From Rhodanobacter denitrificans (lineage in GTDB: Bacteria; Pseudomonadota; Gammaproteobacteria; Xanthomonadales; Rhodanobacteraceae), in the NCBI RefSeq assembly GCF_000230695.2, contig NC_020541.1, forward strand, positions 248,001 through 312,000: DNA of 64,000 nt, given 5' to 3'. Every line of letters begins with the position of its first letter. Within the stretch, counting starts at the first letter, position 1. Below, in pieces: positions 53,081 through 61,982 of the stretch. The notes beneath the pieces were generated by a model. It saw only the letters and a list, made by a program, of their open reading frames with translations, ran no database searches and had not been told where the DNA came from. The translations under genes were made by a program, and so were the position numbers.

Positions 53081-53572
53081 TCAGCCGTCCACCGACGCCA
53101 TGAACACCGCGCACAGCGCTTCCATGCCAGCGCGGTCGTCGTCGTCGAAGCGGTCGGTGACCGGGCTGTCCACGTCCCACACGCCGAGCAGGCTGCCGTC
53201 GGCCTTCACCAGCGGCACCACGATTTCCGATTGCGAGGCGGCGTCGCAGGCGATGTGCCCGTCGAACGCGTTGACGTCGCGCACCAGCTGGGTCTGGCGG
53301 GTCTGCGCGGCGGTGCCGCAGACGCCGCGGCCGAGCGCGATGCGGATGCACGCCGGCTTGCCCTGGAACGGGCCGACCACCAGCTCGGTGCCGTCGTACA
53401 GGTAGAAACCGGCCCAGTTCAGCTGCGGCAGGCTGTGGTAGACCAGTGCGCCGAAGTTCGCCGCATTCGCGATCAGGTCGCGCTCGCCGGCGAGGATGCC
53501 GCGCGCCTGCCGCACCAGGTCGTCGTAGTGCTCGCGCTTGCTGGCGTAGGCGTGGGTTTTCAGTTCGAACAT
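53081..53572 (-). CDS. msrC: free methionine-(R)-sulfoxide reductase (GAF domain)
   Basis: A 163-residue GAF-fold enzyme that reduces free Met-R-sulfoxide with thioredoxin. The three family cysteines are present: GKPACIRIALG, RGVCGTAAQ and DGHIACDAASQSE, matching Cys84, Cys94 and Cys118 of the E. coli enzyme. The end VWDVDSPVTDRFDDDDRAGM is family-typical. It sits beside flavin/GAF genes on the other strand and fits an oxidative-stress theme in this area. Confidence 0.9.
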   Translation of the reverse strand: MFELKTHAYASKREHYDDLVRQARGILAGERDLIANAANFGALVYHSLPQLNWAGFYLYDGTELVVGPFQGKPACIRIALGRGVCGTAAQTRQTQLVRDVNAFDGHIACDAASQSEIVVPLVKADGSLLGVWDVDSPVTDRFDDDDRAGMEALCAVFMASVDG

Positions 53573-53777
53573 GCGGCGTGTCCTGCAGCAAAGCCCGTAT
53601 TATGCGCGCACCGATGCAGGGGAGAGCCGGATGGGTCCGACCGGGCAAGGCGAGGCGATCGAGGCGGGGCGGCTGGGCATCTGCGCGGGCGGCGTCTTCG
53701 TGCCGGCCCCGCGGTGGCGGATCGTACCGCCCGGCGCGCGCTTGCGGCGCCGTGGCCGGACGGCCTGAGGACAGCGC

Positions 53778-54278
53778 ATGCCGGCCCACCCGCCCACTGT
53801 AGTGCTCGATGCCGAACACGTCCGCTTCGTCGAGGGCGCGGCGTCGATCATCGTGGCTTCGCGCAACGCCGCCAACATGCCGGAGCTGGTGCGCGCGCAG
53901 GGCTGCCGGGTCAGCCGCGATCGCCGCCGGGTGCAGCTGTTCGTGCAGGCCAGCCAGGCGCAGGCGCTGTTCGACGACCTGCGCCGCAACGGGCGCCTCG
54001 CGGTGGTGTTCACCAGCCCGAGCACGCACCGCTCGCTGCAGCTCAAGGGCGACGACGCCAGCATCGCGCGGGCGCGCCCGGCGGATGCCGCGCGGGTGGC
54101 GGCGTACCGCGCGGCGTTGGTGGCCGAGCTGGGCGGCATCGGCATCAGCGAGGCGCTGGCGCGGGCGCTGCTGGCCGGCGACGACGACACGCTGAGCGTG
54201 GTGGCGTTCACTCCCGTGGCGGCGTTCGTGCAGACGCCCGGCCCCGACGCCGGCCGCCCGCTGGAGCCGGCGCCATGA
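53778..54278 (+). CDS. pyridoxamine 5'-phosphate oxidase-like flavin/heme-binding protein
   Basis: A 166-residue split-barrel protein of the PNPOx-like superfamily. IIVASRNAANMPELVRAQGC, RRRVQLFVQASQAQALFDDL and GRLAVVFTSPSTHRSLQLKG fit the FMN-binding strands. These proteins bind FMN, F420 or heme. Its stop overlaps the next gene's ATG by 4 nt (ATGA), so it is translationally coupled to a larger PNPOx-GAF protein and both may bind related cofactors. Confidence 0.75.
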   Translation: MPAHPPTVVLDAEHVRFVEGAASIIVASRNAANMPELVRAQGCRVSRDRRRVQLFVQASQAQALFDDLRRNGRLAVVFTSPSTHRSLQLKGDDASIARARPADAARVAAYRAALVAELGGIGISEALARALLAGDDDTLSVVAFTPVAAFVQTPGPDAGRPLEPAP

Positions 54279-55612
54279 ACCTGGACGCGATCCGCGAATG
54301 CTTCGACGGCAGCATCCCCGGCGTGATGGCCACCTGCGCGCCGGACGGCACGCCAAACGTGGCCTACCTGTCGCAGATCGAGTACCTCGACGGCAGCCAC
54401 CTGGCGCTGTCGTTCCAGTTCTTCAACAAGACCCGGCAGAACATCCTGGCCAACCCGCAGGCGCGGCTGCTGCTGATCCACCCGCAGACCGCGACGATGT
54501 ACCGGCTGTCGCTGCACTACCTGCGCACCGAGACCGAGGGACCGCTGTTCGAACGCATGCGCGCCAAGCTGGCGGGGATCGCCTCGCACGTCGGCATGGG
54601 CGGAGTGTTCCGCCTGAAGGGTTCGGACGTCTATCGCGTGCAGGCGATCGAGCAGGTGCCGGGCCGGCCGCTGCCGCCCGCGCCGCCGCGGTGCAACCTG
54701 CTGGCGGCGACGCGGCACGCCGCGCAGCGGCTGGCCGCGGCGGCCGACCTGGAAAGCCTGCTGGAGGCCATGCTCGCCTCGCTGCGCGAGGACTTCGACG
54801 TGCGCCATGCGATGGTGCTGCTGCTCGACGGCGGCGGGCGCAAGCTGTTCACGCTGGCCAGTTGCGGCTACGAGCAGTCCGGCGTCGGCTCGGAGATCCC
54901 GCTGGGCGAGGGCGTGATCGGCGTGGCGGCGCGCGAGGGCACGCCGATCCGCATCGCACACATGACCAGCGAGTACGCCTACGGCCGCGCGATCCGCGAG
55001 GCGGTGGCGCAGGGCGGCGAGGCCGACCGGCTGGAAACCGAAATCCCGCCGCCGGGCCTGGCCGAATCGCGCAGCCAGCTGGCGGTGCCGATCGGCGCCG
55101 GCCGCCGCCTGCTCGGCGTGCTGTATGTGGAAAGCCCGCAGGACCTGCGCTTCGGCTACGACGACGAGGACGCGCTGGTCACCCTGGCCGCGCAGCTCGG
55201 CCTGGCGATCAACCTGTTCCGCGAGGCCGCCGAGGGCGCGGCAGAGCCGTTGCCGGCGCAGGAGCGTCGCCGCCGCGTCGCCGGGCCGCCGGTGACGGTG
55301 CGCCACTACGCCGAAAACGACAGCGTGTTCTTCGGCGACGACTACCTGATCAAGGGCGTGGCCGGCGCGATCCTGTGGACCCTGCTGCGCGACCACGAGG
55401 CCGGCCGCAGCAGCTTCGCCAACCGCGAGCTGCGGCTCGACCCGCGCATCCGCCTGCCGGACATCAGCGACAACCTGGAGGCGCGGCTGATCCTGCTGCA
55501 GCGGCGGCTGCTCGAACGCGGGGCCTGCGTGCGCATCGAGAAGACCGGGCGCGGCCGCTTCCGCCTGTGCGTGGAGCGGCCGCTGCAGCTGGTCGACGTG
55601 CCCGCCGGCTAG
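54275..55612 (+). CDS. PNPOx-GAF-winged-helix fusion, candidate redox sensor
   Basis: A 445-residue cytosolic protein with three parts. Residues about 1-140 are a PNPOx-like split barrel (GVMATCAPDGTPNVAYLSQI, LSFQFFNKTRQNILANPQAR). Residues about 150-320 are a GAF domain (LEAMLASLREDFDVRHAMVL, GVIGVAAREGTPIRI, LAVPIGAGRRLLGVLYVESP). The last 110 residues look like a winged helix (YLIKGVAGAILWTLLRDHEA, FANRELRLDPRIRLPDISDN, LERGACVRIEK). The architecture suggests a cofactor- or NO/O2-sensing regulator; DNA binding is inferred. Its 3' end overlaps the convergent hemerythrin gene by 4 nt. Confidence 0.72.
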   Translation: MNLDAIRECFDGSIPGVMATCAPDGTPNVAYLSQIEYLDGSHLALSFQFFNKTRQNILANPQARLLLIHPQTATMYRLSLHYLRTETEGPLFERMRAKLAGIASHVGMGGVFRLKGSDVYRVQAIEQVPGRPLPPAPPRCNLLAATRHAAQRLAAAADLESLLEAMLASLREDFDVRHAMVLLLDGGGRKLFTLASCGYEQSGVGSEIPLGEGVIGVAAREGTPIRIAHMTSEYAYGRAIREAVAQGGEADRLETEIPPPGLAESRSQLAVPIGAGRRLLGVLYVESPQDLRFGYDDEDALVTLAAQLGLAINLFREAAEGAAEPLPAQERRRRVAGPPVTVRHYAENDSVFFGDDYLIKGVAGAILWTLLRDHEAGRSSFANRELRLDPRIRLPDISDNLEARLILLQRRLLERGACVRIEKTGRGRFRLCVERPLQLVDVPAG

Positions 55613-56334
55613 GCCGCCTGCGCCGCCGGCAGCGCCAGCGCCGTGGACAGCTTGCGCCAGTCGTGCTCGTCCAGGTGGGCGCGGGCCAGCGCCAGCGCGC
55701 CGCCGAACACGTGGTCGGGGGCGTTGGCGCGGATGCCGCCCAGCAGCTGCAGGCGCTCGGCGTGGCTGAGCGAGGGCAGCATCCAGCGCAACCCGAGCGC
55801 ACTGGCCTGCGGCGGCAACGAGGCGACCAGCGCGCCTTCGATCGCCAGCAGCTCGGCGTCGCTGTAGTGCGCCCACAGCACCGCGTTGTGCTCGCGCTCC
55901 TCGTAGTCCATGTGCTGGAAGTTCTCGCCGACGAACAGCGCGAACCAGCGGTAGAGGTTGTTGGCGGCCTCGCCGGCGGCGTCGTCGACGCGCCGCTGCT
56001 CCAGCGCGTCGACCTGCTCGAGCAGCAGCGCAATGTCTCCCTCGTGATGCACGTGCTCGCCGGCGATGCGTGCCGCCGAGCCCGGCTCGCACGCTTCCAG
56101 CGCCGGGTGCACGAAGCGGTTCTCGTCGTCCAGGTGCACCCGGCAGAAGCCGAGCAGCTCGCGCGCCTGCCGCAGCGTGGCGTCGACCTCGCGCTCGTCG
56201 GCGAGGTCCATGCGGCCCAGCCGCAGCAGGGTATCGGCCATGAAGGCGCGCAGCGCCTTGTGGATGAAGCCGTACATGTTGTAGCGCACGGGCGCGGACG
56301 CGGCCGCGACGGATCGGGGGGATAAGTGGTGCAT
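55609..56334 (-). CDS. hemerythrin-domain protein
   Basis: A 241-residue protein with a hemerythrin (HHE) four-helix domain. Candidate iron ligands: ALRAFMADTL..., FCRVHLDDENRFVHPALE, IAGEHVHHEGDIALL and NFQHMDYEEREHNAVLW (H-x3-E/H-x-x-E types). Such domains bind a diiron centre that senses or scavenges O2 and NO. It is convergent with the PNPOx-GAF gene. Upstream (minus direction) lie the TTCCTAA repeats, which could control it. Confidence 0.78.
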   Translation of the reverse strand: MHHLSPRSVAAASAPVRYNMYGFIHKALRAFMADTLLRLGRMDLADEREVDATLRQARELLGFCRVHLDDENRFVHPALEACEPGSAARIAGEHVHHEGDIALLLEQVDALEQRRVDDAAGEAANNLYRWFALFVGENFQHMDYEEREHNAVLWAHYSDAELLAIEGALVASLPPQASALGLRWMLPSLSHAERLQLLGGIRANAPDHVFGGALALARAHLDEHDWRKLSTALALPAAQAA

Positions 56335-56425
56335 GATGGCCTGCCGTGATGGGATGGGGGGAACGACGGCGCTGCACGATGCAGCGCGTCGGGAATGGTC
56401 AGTCTAGGCAGGCGCGCCGCGCGCG

Positions 56426-56467
56426 TTTCCTAAAACTTCGCTGCGGATTTCCTAAGAAATTCCTAAG
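56426..56467. promoter_or_regulatory. TTCCTAA direct repeats, possible response-regulator site
   Basis: Three copies of TTCCTAA begin at 56427, 56449 and 56460, that is 22 and 11 bp apart, all on one face of the helix. The last two read TTCCTAAGAAATTCCTAAG, i.e. CCTAAG-N5-CCTAAG, the layout used by OmpR/PhoB-family regulators such as PmrA (YTTAAK-N5-YTTAAK). It lies between the divergent hemerythrin gene (56334) and bioD (56606). Confidence 0.5.
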
Positions 56468-56558
56468 TGCCGCGCCGGCGTATGCCATACGTCATGCTTG
56501 CCACGCCGGCGCAGCGGCGCCGACCATCGCGCCCGGCTCGACCACGGAGGAAACACGG

Positions 56559-56609
56559 ATGCACAACGTAGAAACGGGCTGGCGGACAACGAAGGAGCGC
56601 CGCGCATGA
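56559..56609 (+). CDS. 16-codon upstream ORF coupled to bioD
   Basis: ATG 56559 has a near-perfect Shine-Dalgarno (GGAGGAAACACGG) and encodes MHNVETGWRTTKERRA, ending at a TGA that overlaps the bioD start (GCATGAG). The much stronger ribosome-binding site here than for many genes in the window suggests ribosomes enter on this short ORF and reinitiate at bioD. It could also be the remnant of a lost upstream biotin gene. The peptide has no known homologue that I can name. Confidence 0.5.
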   Translation: MHNVETGWRTTKERRA

Positions 56610-57283
56610 GCCGCGCGGTGTTCATCGCCGGCACCGACACCGGCATCGGCAAGACCCACGCGGCCTGCACCCTGCTGCACGCGTTGCGCGCGGCCGGCCA
56701 CGACGCCTGCGGCATGAAGCCGGTGGCCAGCGGTTGCGCGGAAACGCCCGACGGCCTGCGCAACGACGACGCGCTGGCGCTGCTGGCCGCCGGCGGCGTG
56801 GAACTGCCGTACGCGCAGCTCAACCCGGTGGCGCTGCGCGAGCCGCTGTCGCCGCACCTGGCGGCGGCGCACGACGGCGTGACGATCACCCTGGCGCCGT
56901 TGCGCGAGGCGTTCGGGCGGCTGCAGGCGGCGCACGGCACGGTGGTGGTCGAGGGCGTCGGCGGCTGGCTGGTGCCGCTGGCGCCGGGGCTGTTCGCCGC
57001 GGACATCGCGAAACAGTGGCAGCTGCCGGTGATCCTGGTGGTGGGCCTGCGGCTGGGCTGCCTCAACCATGCCCTGCTCAGCGCGCGCACGATCGTGGCC
57101 GACGGCTGCCGCCTGCTCGGCTGGATCGGCAACCACGTCGACCCGGCGATGGACGCGCCGGAGGAGAACCTGGCCACACTGTGCGAGCTGCTGCCGGCGC
57201 CGTGCCTGGGCGTGCTGCCGCACGGCGTGGCGCCGGTGCGGGCCGCCGGCTATCTGCGCGCGGCGGTAGCGGCGTTGGACTGA
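56606..57283 (+). CDS. bioD: dethiobiotin synthase
   Basis: A 225-residue cytosolic enzyme making dethiobiotin from DAPA, CO2 and ATP. MSRAVFIAGTDTGIGKTHAA has the P-loop (GTDTGIGKT); HDACGMKPVASGCAETPDGL, NPVALREPLSPHLAA, VVEGVGGWLVPL and ILVVGLRLGCLNHALLSART are family signatures. The start ATG overlaps the stop of the 16-codon ORF upstream. The next gene is an unknown protein 53 bp further; no other bio genes are in the window. Confidence 0.95.
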   Translation: MSRAVFIAGTDTGIGKTHAACTLLHALRAAGHDACGMKPVASGCAETPDGLRNDDALALLAAGGVELPYAQLNPVALREPLSPHLAAAHDGVTITLAPLREAFGRLQAAHGTVVVEGVGGWLVPLAPGLFAADIAKQWQLPVILVVGLRLGCLNHALLSARTIVADGCRLLGWIGNHVDPAMDAPEENLATLCELLPAPCLGVLPHGVAPVRAAGYLRAAVAALD

Positions 57284-57335
57284 ACTTCACGTGCGGCGTG
57301 CTGGGATAAGTACCTGCCCGAAGTCCGGAGACGTT

Positions 57336-57683
57336 ATGGCCCGCAACCACTATTACCTTTCGATCGCCGACCTGGCCCATGCGCGCGGCGATGATCCGCG
57401 TTTCGCCTGGGACGGCGCCGGCCCGATCGACTTTGCCGCGGCGCTGCAGCAGGCGCTGCGCGACGACACCCTGTTCCGGCGCTGGCGCGCGGCGCAGCCC
57501 GACCCCGACGCGGTCGACGCCGGCCTCGGCGCGACCGATCCGGCCGCGCAGGTGCAGGTGCAGGTCGCCGACCTGCGCACCGACGTGGACCTCATCACCG
57601 ACCTGCCGATGAGCGTGGTGCGCCACCGCTTGTACCTGCTGATCGGCGCGGCGTGGCAACTGCGCGACCTGCGCGCGGCCTGA
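57336..57683 (+). CDS. hypothetical protein, 115 aa
   Basis: I do not recognise a family. The protein is soluble, acidic and helical (MARNHYYLSIADLAHARGDD; VQVQVADLRTDVDLITDLPM; RLYLLIGAAWQLRDLRAA). CGGAGACGTT precedes ATG 57336, and the frame has GC-rich codon use like the core genes. It follows bioD by 53 bp and may share its transcript. Confidence 0.6.
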   Translation: MARNHYYLSIADLAHARGDDPRFAWDGAGPIDFAAALQQALRDDTLFRRWRAAQPDPDAVDAGLGATDPAAQVQVQVADLRTDVDLITDLPMSVVRHRLYLLIGAAWQLRDLRAA

Positions 57684-57789
57684 AGCCGATTCCCCGCGCG
57701 GTTTGGAAAACTGCCCGCGCTGCCGCTACAGTCGGCGGCCATGACTTGCCGTACCCGCTGACGGGTACCTCTCAACCTGGGGAAACCGG

Positions 57790-59973
57790 ATGCTTCGTCT
57801 GCGCACGATTGTGATTGCCACCACGATGGCCCTGGCTGCCTGCTCGCAGCAGCCGCACGAGGCCGCTAACCCACCCGCCCCGACCGCCCCGGCCGCCGCC
57901 AGCAGCACCGCCACCGCCATGACCAGCAACCCGTTCTACAGCGCCAGCACGCTGCCGTTCCAGGCGCCGCCGTTCGACAAGATCCACGACGCCGATTACC
58001 AACCGGCCATCGAGGAAGGCATGCGCCAGCAACTGGCCGAGATCGAGAAGATCGCCAACGACCCGGCCGCGCCCACGTTCGAGAACACCTACGTGGCGAT
58101 GGAGAAATCCGGCGCGATGCTGCACCGGGTGATGGCGGCATTCAACGCCGTCACCGGCGCCAACACCAACGACACGCTGCAGAAGGTGCAGGAACAGGAA
58201 GCGCCGAAGCTGGCCGCGCACGAGGACGCGATCCACCTCGACGGCAAGCTGTTCCAGCGCGTGCAGACGATTTACGACCAGCGCGACACGCTCAAGCTCG
58301 ATCCGGAATCCGCGCGCCTGGTCGAGGTGGTCTACAAGAACTTCGTGCACGCCGGCGCCAAGCTCTCCGATGCCGACAAGGCGAAGCTGAAAGACCTCAA
58401 CAAGGAAGAGTCCACGCTGAGCACCGCCTTCACCAACAAGCTGCTGACCGCCACCAAGGACGCCGCGCCGGTGATCGCCGACAAGGCGCAGCTGGCCGGC
58501 CTGTCCGACGCCGAGCTGGCCGCCGCCGCGCAGGCCGGCAAGGAGCGCAAGCAGGACGGCAAGTACGTGCTGACCTTGCAGAACACCACCCAGCAGCCGG
58601 AGCTGCAGGATCTCACCGACCGCGCCACCCGCCAGGCGCTGTTCGAAGCCTCGTGGACCCGTGCCGAGCGGGGCGACGCGAACGACACCCGCAAGACCAT
58701 CGAGCGGCTGGCGCAGATCCGCGCGGAGCAGGCGAAGCTGCTCGGTTATCCCGACTACGCCGCGTGGAAGCTCGACGACCAGATGGCGAAGACGCCGGAA
58801 ACGGCGCTGAAGTTCATGCAGGATCTGGTGCCCGCGGTCACCGCGCGCGCGAAGACCGAGGCAGGCGACATCCAGGCCGTGATCGACCAGCAGCACGGCG
58901 ATTTCAAGTTGGCGCCGTGGGACTGGAACTTCTACGCCGAGCAGGTGCGCAAGGCGAAGTTCGACCTCGACGAGAACCAGATCAAGCCGTACTTCGAGCT
59001 GGACGACGTGCTGCAGAACGGCGTGTTCTACGCCGCCAACCAGCTGTACGGGCTGACCTTCAAGGAGCGCCACGACATCCCGGTGTACCAGCCGGACATG
59101 CGCGTATTCGAGGTGTTCGACCAGGACGGCAAGTCGCTGGCGCTGTTCTACACCGACTACTTCAAGCGCGACAACAAGGGCGGCGGCGCCTGGATGGACA
59201 ACCTGGTCACGCAGTCGAAACTGCTCGGCAGCAAGCCGGTGATCTTCAACGTGTGCAACTTCAGCAAGCCGGCCGCGGGTCAGCCGGCGCTGCTGTCGTT
59301 CGACGACGTGACCACCATGTTCCACGAGTTCGGCCATGCGCTGCACGGCATCTTCGCCGACGAGCAGTACCCGACCCTGTCCGGCACCAACACCGCGCGC
59401 GACTTCGTCGAGTTCCCCTCGCAGTTCAACGAGCACTGGGCCACCGACCCCAAGGTGTTCGCCCACTACGCGAAGCACTACCAGACCGGTGAGCCGATGC
59501 CGCAGGCGCTGGTCGACAAGATGAAGAAGGCCGGCAAGTTCAACAAGGGCTACGAGATGACCGAGCTGGTCGCCGCCGCCCTGCTCGACATGAACTGGCA
59601 CATGCTCGGCGCCGACGCGCCGCTGCAGGACGCCGACCAGTTCGAGGCCGCCGCGCTGAAGAAGGACGGCATCGACCTCAGCTACGTGCCGCCGCGCTAC
59701 CGCTCCAGCTACTTCCAGCACATCTGGGGCAACGGCTACGCCGCCGGCTACTACGCCTACCTGTGGACGCAGATGCTGGCCGACGACGCCTTCATCGGCT
59801 TCAAGGAACACGGTGGCCTGACCCGCGAGAACGGCGACCGCTTCCGCGCGATGGTGCTGTCGCGCGGCAACACCGAGGAGCTGGCGAAGATGTACCGCGA
59901 CTGGCGCGGCCACGACCCGGAGATCGAGCCGATGCTGGAGAACCGCGGGCTGAAGGACGCGCCGAAACCGTAA
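57790..59973 (+). CDS. dcp: M3 family oligopeptidase (peptidyl-dipeptidase Dcp-like), lipoprotein
   Basis: A 727-residue zinc metallopeptidase. The signal MLRLRTIVIATTMALAAC ends in a lipobox, so it is anchored in the periplasm, followed by a Pro/Ala/Thr linker. The catalytic motif is FHEFGHALHG (HExxH) with the third ligand Glu in the following FVEFPSQFNEHW segment, and GYAAGYYAYLW near the C-terminus. M3 peptidyl-dipeptidases remove C-terminal dipeptides. The length matches Dcp. A strong hairpin terminator follows. Confidence 0.92.
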   Translation: MLRLRTIVIATTMALAACSQQPHEAANPPAPTAPAAASSTATAMTSNPFYSASTLPFQAPPFDKIHDADYQPAIEEGMRQQLAEIEKIANDPAAPTFENTYVAMEKSGAMLHRVMAAFNAVTGANTNDTLQKVQEQEAPKLAAHEDAIHLDGKLFQRVQTIYDQRDTLKLDPESARLVEVVYKNFVHAGAKLSDADKAKLKDLNKEESTLSTAFTNKLLTATKDAAPVIADKAQLAGLSDAELAAAAQAGKERKQDGKYVLTLQNTTQQPELQDLTDRATRQALFEASWTRAERGDANDTRKTIERLAQIRAEQAKLLGYPDYAAWKLDDQMAKTPETALKFMQDLVPAVTARAKTEAGDIQAVIDQQHGDFKLAPWDWNFYAEQVRKAKFDLDENQIKPYFELDDVLQNGVFYAANQLYGLTFKERHDIPVYQPDMRVFEVFDQDGKSLALFYTDYFKRDNKGGGAWMDNLVTQSKLLGSKPVIFNVCNFSKPAAGQPALLSFDDVTTMFHEFGHALHGIFADEQYPTLSGTNTARDFVEFPSQFNEHWATDPKVFAHYAKHYQTGEPMPQALVDKMKKAGKFNKGYEMTELVAAALLDMNWHMLGADAPLQDADQFEAAALKKDGIDLSYVPPRYRSSYFQHIWGNGYAAGYYAYLWTQMLADDAFIGFKEHGGLTRENGDRFRAMVLSRGNTEELAKMYRDWRGHDPEIEPMLENRGLKDAPKP

Positions 59974-59996
59974 GCGGCGCGCCGCCCTTGCATCAG

Positions 59997-60029
59997 GATC
60001 AGGCCCGCCACGTGCGGGCCTGATCTTTT
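59997..60029 (+). terminator. rho-independent terminator after dcp
   Basis: GATCAGGCCCGC (59997-60008) pairs with its complement at 60014-60025 over 12 bp with a 5-nt loop and is followed by TTTT. It lies 24 bp after the dcp stop. Confidence 0.9.
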
Positions 60030-60122
60030 CCGGCAACCGCGTCATGGAAACGCTGCGGGGATGCCGTGCAGTCATCCGTCGCGTGGAATAATCGGGCATC
60101 GCCGACCGGAGTTGCCCAGCGC

Positions 60123-61961
60123 GTGGACAGCCATCATTTCCTGCAGACTGCGGTGGTGTTCCTGCTCGCCGCGGTGATCGCGGTGCCGCTGACCAAGCGC
60201 TTCCGGCTGGGTGCGGTGCTCGGCTACCTGATCGCCGGCGTGGCGATCGGGCCGCAGCTGCTGGGGCTGGTCAACGACACCGAAGGGGTGGCGACGATCT
60301 CCGAGTTCGGCGTCGAGCTGATGCTGTTCGTGATCGGCCTGGAATTGTCGCCGCAACGCCTGTGGGTGATGCGCCGCTCGGTGTTCGGCACCGGCCTGCT
60401 GCAGGTGCTCTCGACCAGCGTGGCGATCGCGGCGGCCGGCTATTTCCTGTTCGGCCTCACCGGCAAGGGCGCGGCGATCGTGGGCGGCAGCCTGGCGCTG
60501 TCGTCCACCGCGTTCGGCCTGCAGATCCTGGCCGAGCGCAAGGAGGCCGGTTCGGCCTACGGCCGCCAGGTGTTCTCGATCCTGCTGTTCCAGGACCTGG
60601 CGGCGATCCCGCTGATCGCCGCAGTGCCGCTGCTGGCCTCGTCCACCGCGCAGGATTTCAACCTGTTCGCGGTGCTGCGCACGGTCGGCGTGATCGTGGC
60701 GGTGATCGTCGGCGGCCGTTACCTGTTGCGCCCGGTGTTCCGCTTCGTCGCCAAGGCGGATTCGGTGGAAGTGTTCACCGCCACCGCGCTGCTGGTGGTG
60801 ATGGGCGTGGCGCTGCTGATGGAGATGGCTGGCGTGTCGGCGACGCTGGGTGCGTTCCTGGCCGGCATGCTGCTGGCCGATTCGGAATACCGGCACGAAC
60901 TGGAATCGAACATCGAGCCGTTCAAGGGCCTGCTGCTGGGCCTGTTCTTTATCAGCGTGGGCATGTCGATGGACCTGTCGCTGCTGCTGCATCGTCCCGG
61001 GCTGATGTTCGGATTGGTCTGCGCCTTGCTGCTGCTGAAGAGCGTGCTGCTGTGGCCGCTGGGGCGCTTGCTGGGCGGGCTCAACCGTTCGGACACCTTG
61101 CGTCTGGTGGTGCTGCTGGCCTGCGGCGGCGAGTTTGCGTTCGTGGTGCTGCGCCAAGCGGCCGAGCAGCGGCTGATCGGCGTGGTTCAGCGTGACGCGC
61201 TGGTGCTGGCGATCACCTTGTCGATGGCGCTGACCCCGCTGCTGGTGGTACTGGCGGCGAAGGCGCTGAACGTGAGGCCGAACAAGCCGTCGCGCGAGTT
61301 CGATGCGATCGAGGCCGGCACGCCGCGGGTGATCATCGCCGGCTTCGGCCGCGTCGGCCAGATCATCGCCCGCGTGCTGCGCGCGCAGAACATCCCGTTC
61401 GTGGCGCTGGAGCATTCGGCCGACCAGGTGGACCAGTCGCGCCGCTTCGGCAGCGTCAACCTGTTCTTCGGCGATCCGGCGCGGCCGGAACTGCTGCGCG
61501 CGGCGCGGGCCGACAAGGCCGAGGTGTTCGTGCTGGCCACCGACGATCCGGAAGCGAACCTGCGCACCGCGCGGCTGGTGCGGCGGCAGTACCCGCACCT
61601 GAAGATCATCGCCCGCGCGCGCAACCGCCAGCACGTGTTCCGGCTGATGGACATGGGCGTCGAGGAACCGGTCCGCGAGACGTTCCACTCCAGCCTCAAG
61701 ATGACCCGCAAGACGCTGGAGGCGCTGGGCCTGTCGCACGAGCTGGCAGCCGACCGGGTCGAGCGCTTCCGTCGCTACGACGAGGAACTGCTGAAGAAGC
61801 AGGCGCTGGTCTACGACGACGAGACCAAGCTGATCCAGAGCACGCGCGAGGCGATGATCGACCTGCAACGATTGTTCGAGGCGGATGCCGAGCGCAGTGC
61901 GGAACGCGAACGCCAGCGCGATGCGGGCACGCCGCTGACCAGCGACGAGGAAGAGGAATAG
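60123..61961 (+). CDS. KefC-type monovalent cation:proton antiporter (CPA2)
   Basis: A 612-residue antiporter. About 12 membrane helices occupy residues 5-395 (FLQTAVVFLLAAVIAVPLTK; LGAVLGYLIAGVAIGPQLLG; GKGAAIVGGSLALSSTAFGL; VSATLGAFLAGMLLADSEYR). The C-terminal TrkA-N domain has VIIAGFGRVGQIIARVLRAQ and further NAD-binding residues, and the protein ends with a charged tail (ERERQRDAG, then DEEEE). KefB/KefC proteins exchange K+ for H+ and are gated by glutathione or NAD(H). GTG 60123 gives the N-terminus VDSHHFLQTAVVFLL, typical of Xanthomonad homologues; an upstream ATG at 60066 is unlikely. Confidence 0.9.
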   Translation: MDSHHFLQTAVVFLLAAVIAVPLTKRFRLGAVLGYLIAGVAIGPQLLGLVNDTEGVATISEFGVELMLFVIGLELSPQRLWVMRRSVFGTGLLQVLSTSVAIAAAGYFLFGLTGKGAAIVGGSLALSSTAFGLQILAERKEAGSAYGRQVFSILLFQDLAAIPLIAAVPLLASSTAQDFNLFAVLRTVGVIVAVIVGGRYLLRPVFRFVAKADSVEVFTATALLVVMGVALLMEMAGVSATLGAFLAGMLLADSEYRHELESNIEPFKGLLLGLFFISVGMSMDLSLLLHRPGLMFGLVCALLLLKSVLLWPLGRLLGGLNRSDTLRLVVLLACGGEFAFVVLRQAAEQRLIGVVQRDALVLAITLSMALTPLLVVLAAKALNVRPNKPSREFDAIEAGTPRVIIAGFGRVGQIIARVLRAQNIPFVALEHSADQVDQSRRFGSVNLFFGDPARPELLRAARADKAEVFVLATDDPEANLRTARLVRRQYPHLKIIARARNRQHVFRLMDMGVEEPVRETFHSSLKMTRKTLEALGLSHELAADRVERFRRYDEELLKKQALVYDDETKLIQSTREAMIDLQRLFEADAERSAERERQRDAGTPLTSDEEEE

Positions 61962-61982
61962 ACCGGCGCTTCTGGGGCGTCC

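Noticed and set aside
56461..56606. Biotin or other riboswitch upstream of bioD
   Set aside because: No known riboswitch core found by eye; the region is explained by the repeats and the 16-codon ORF.
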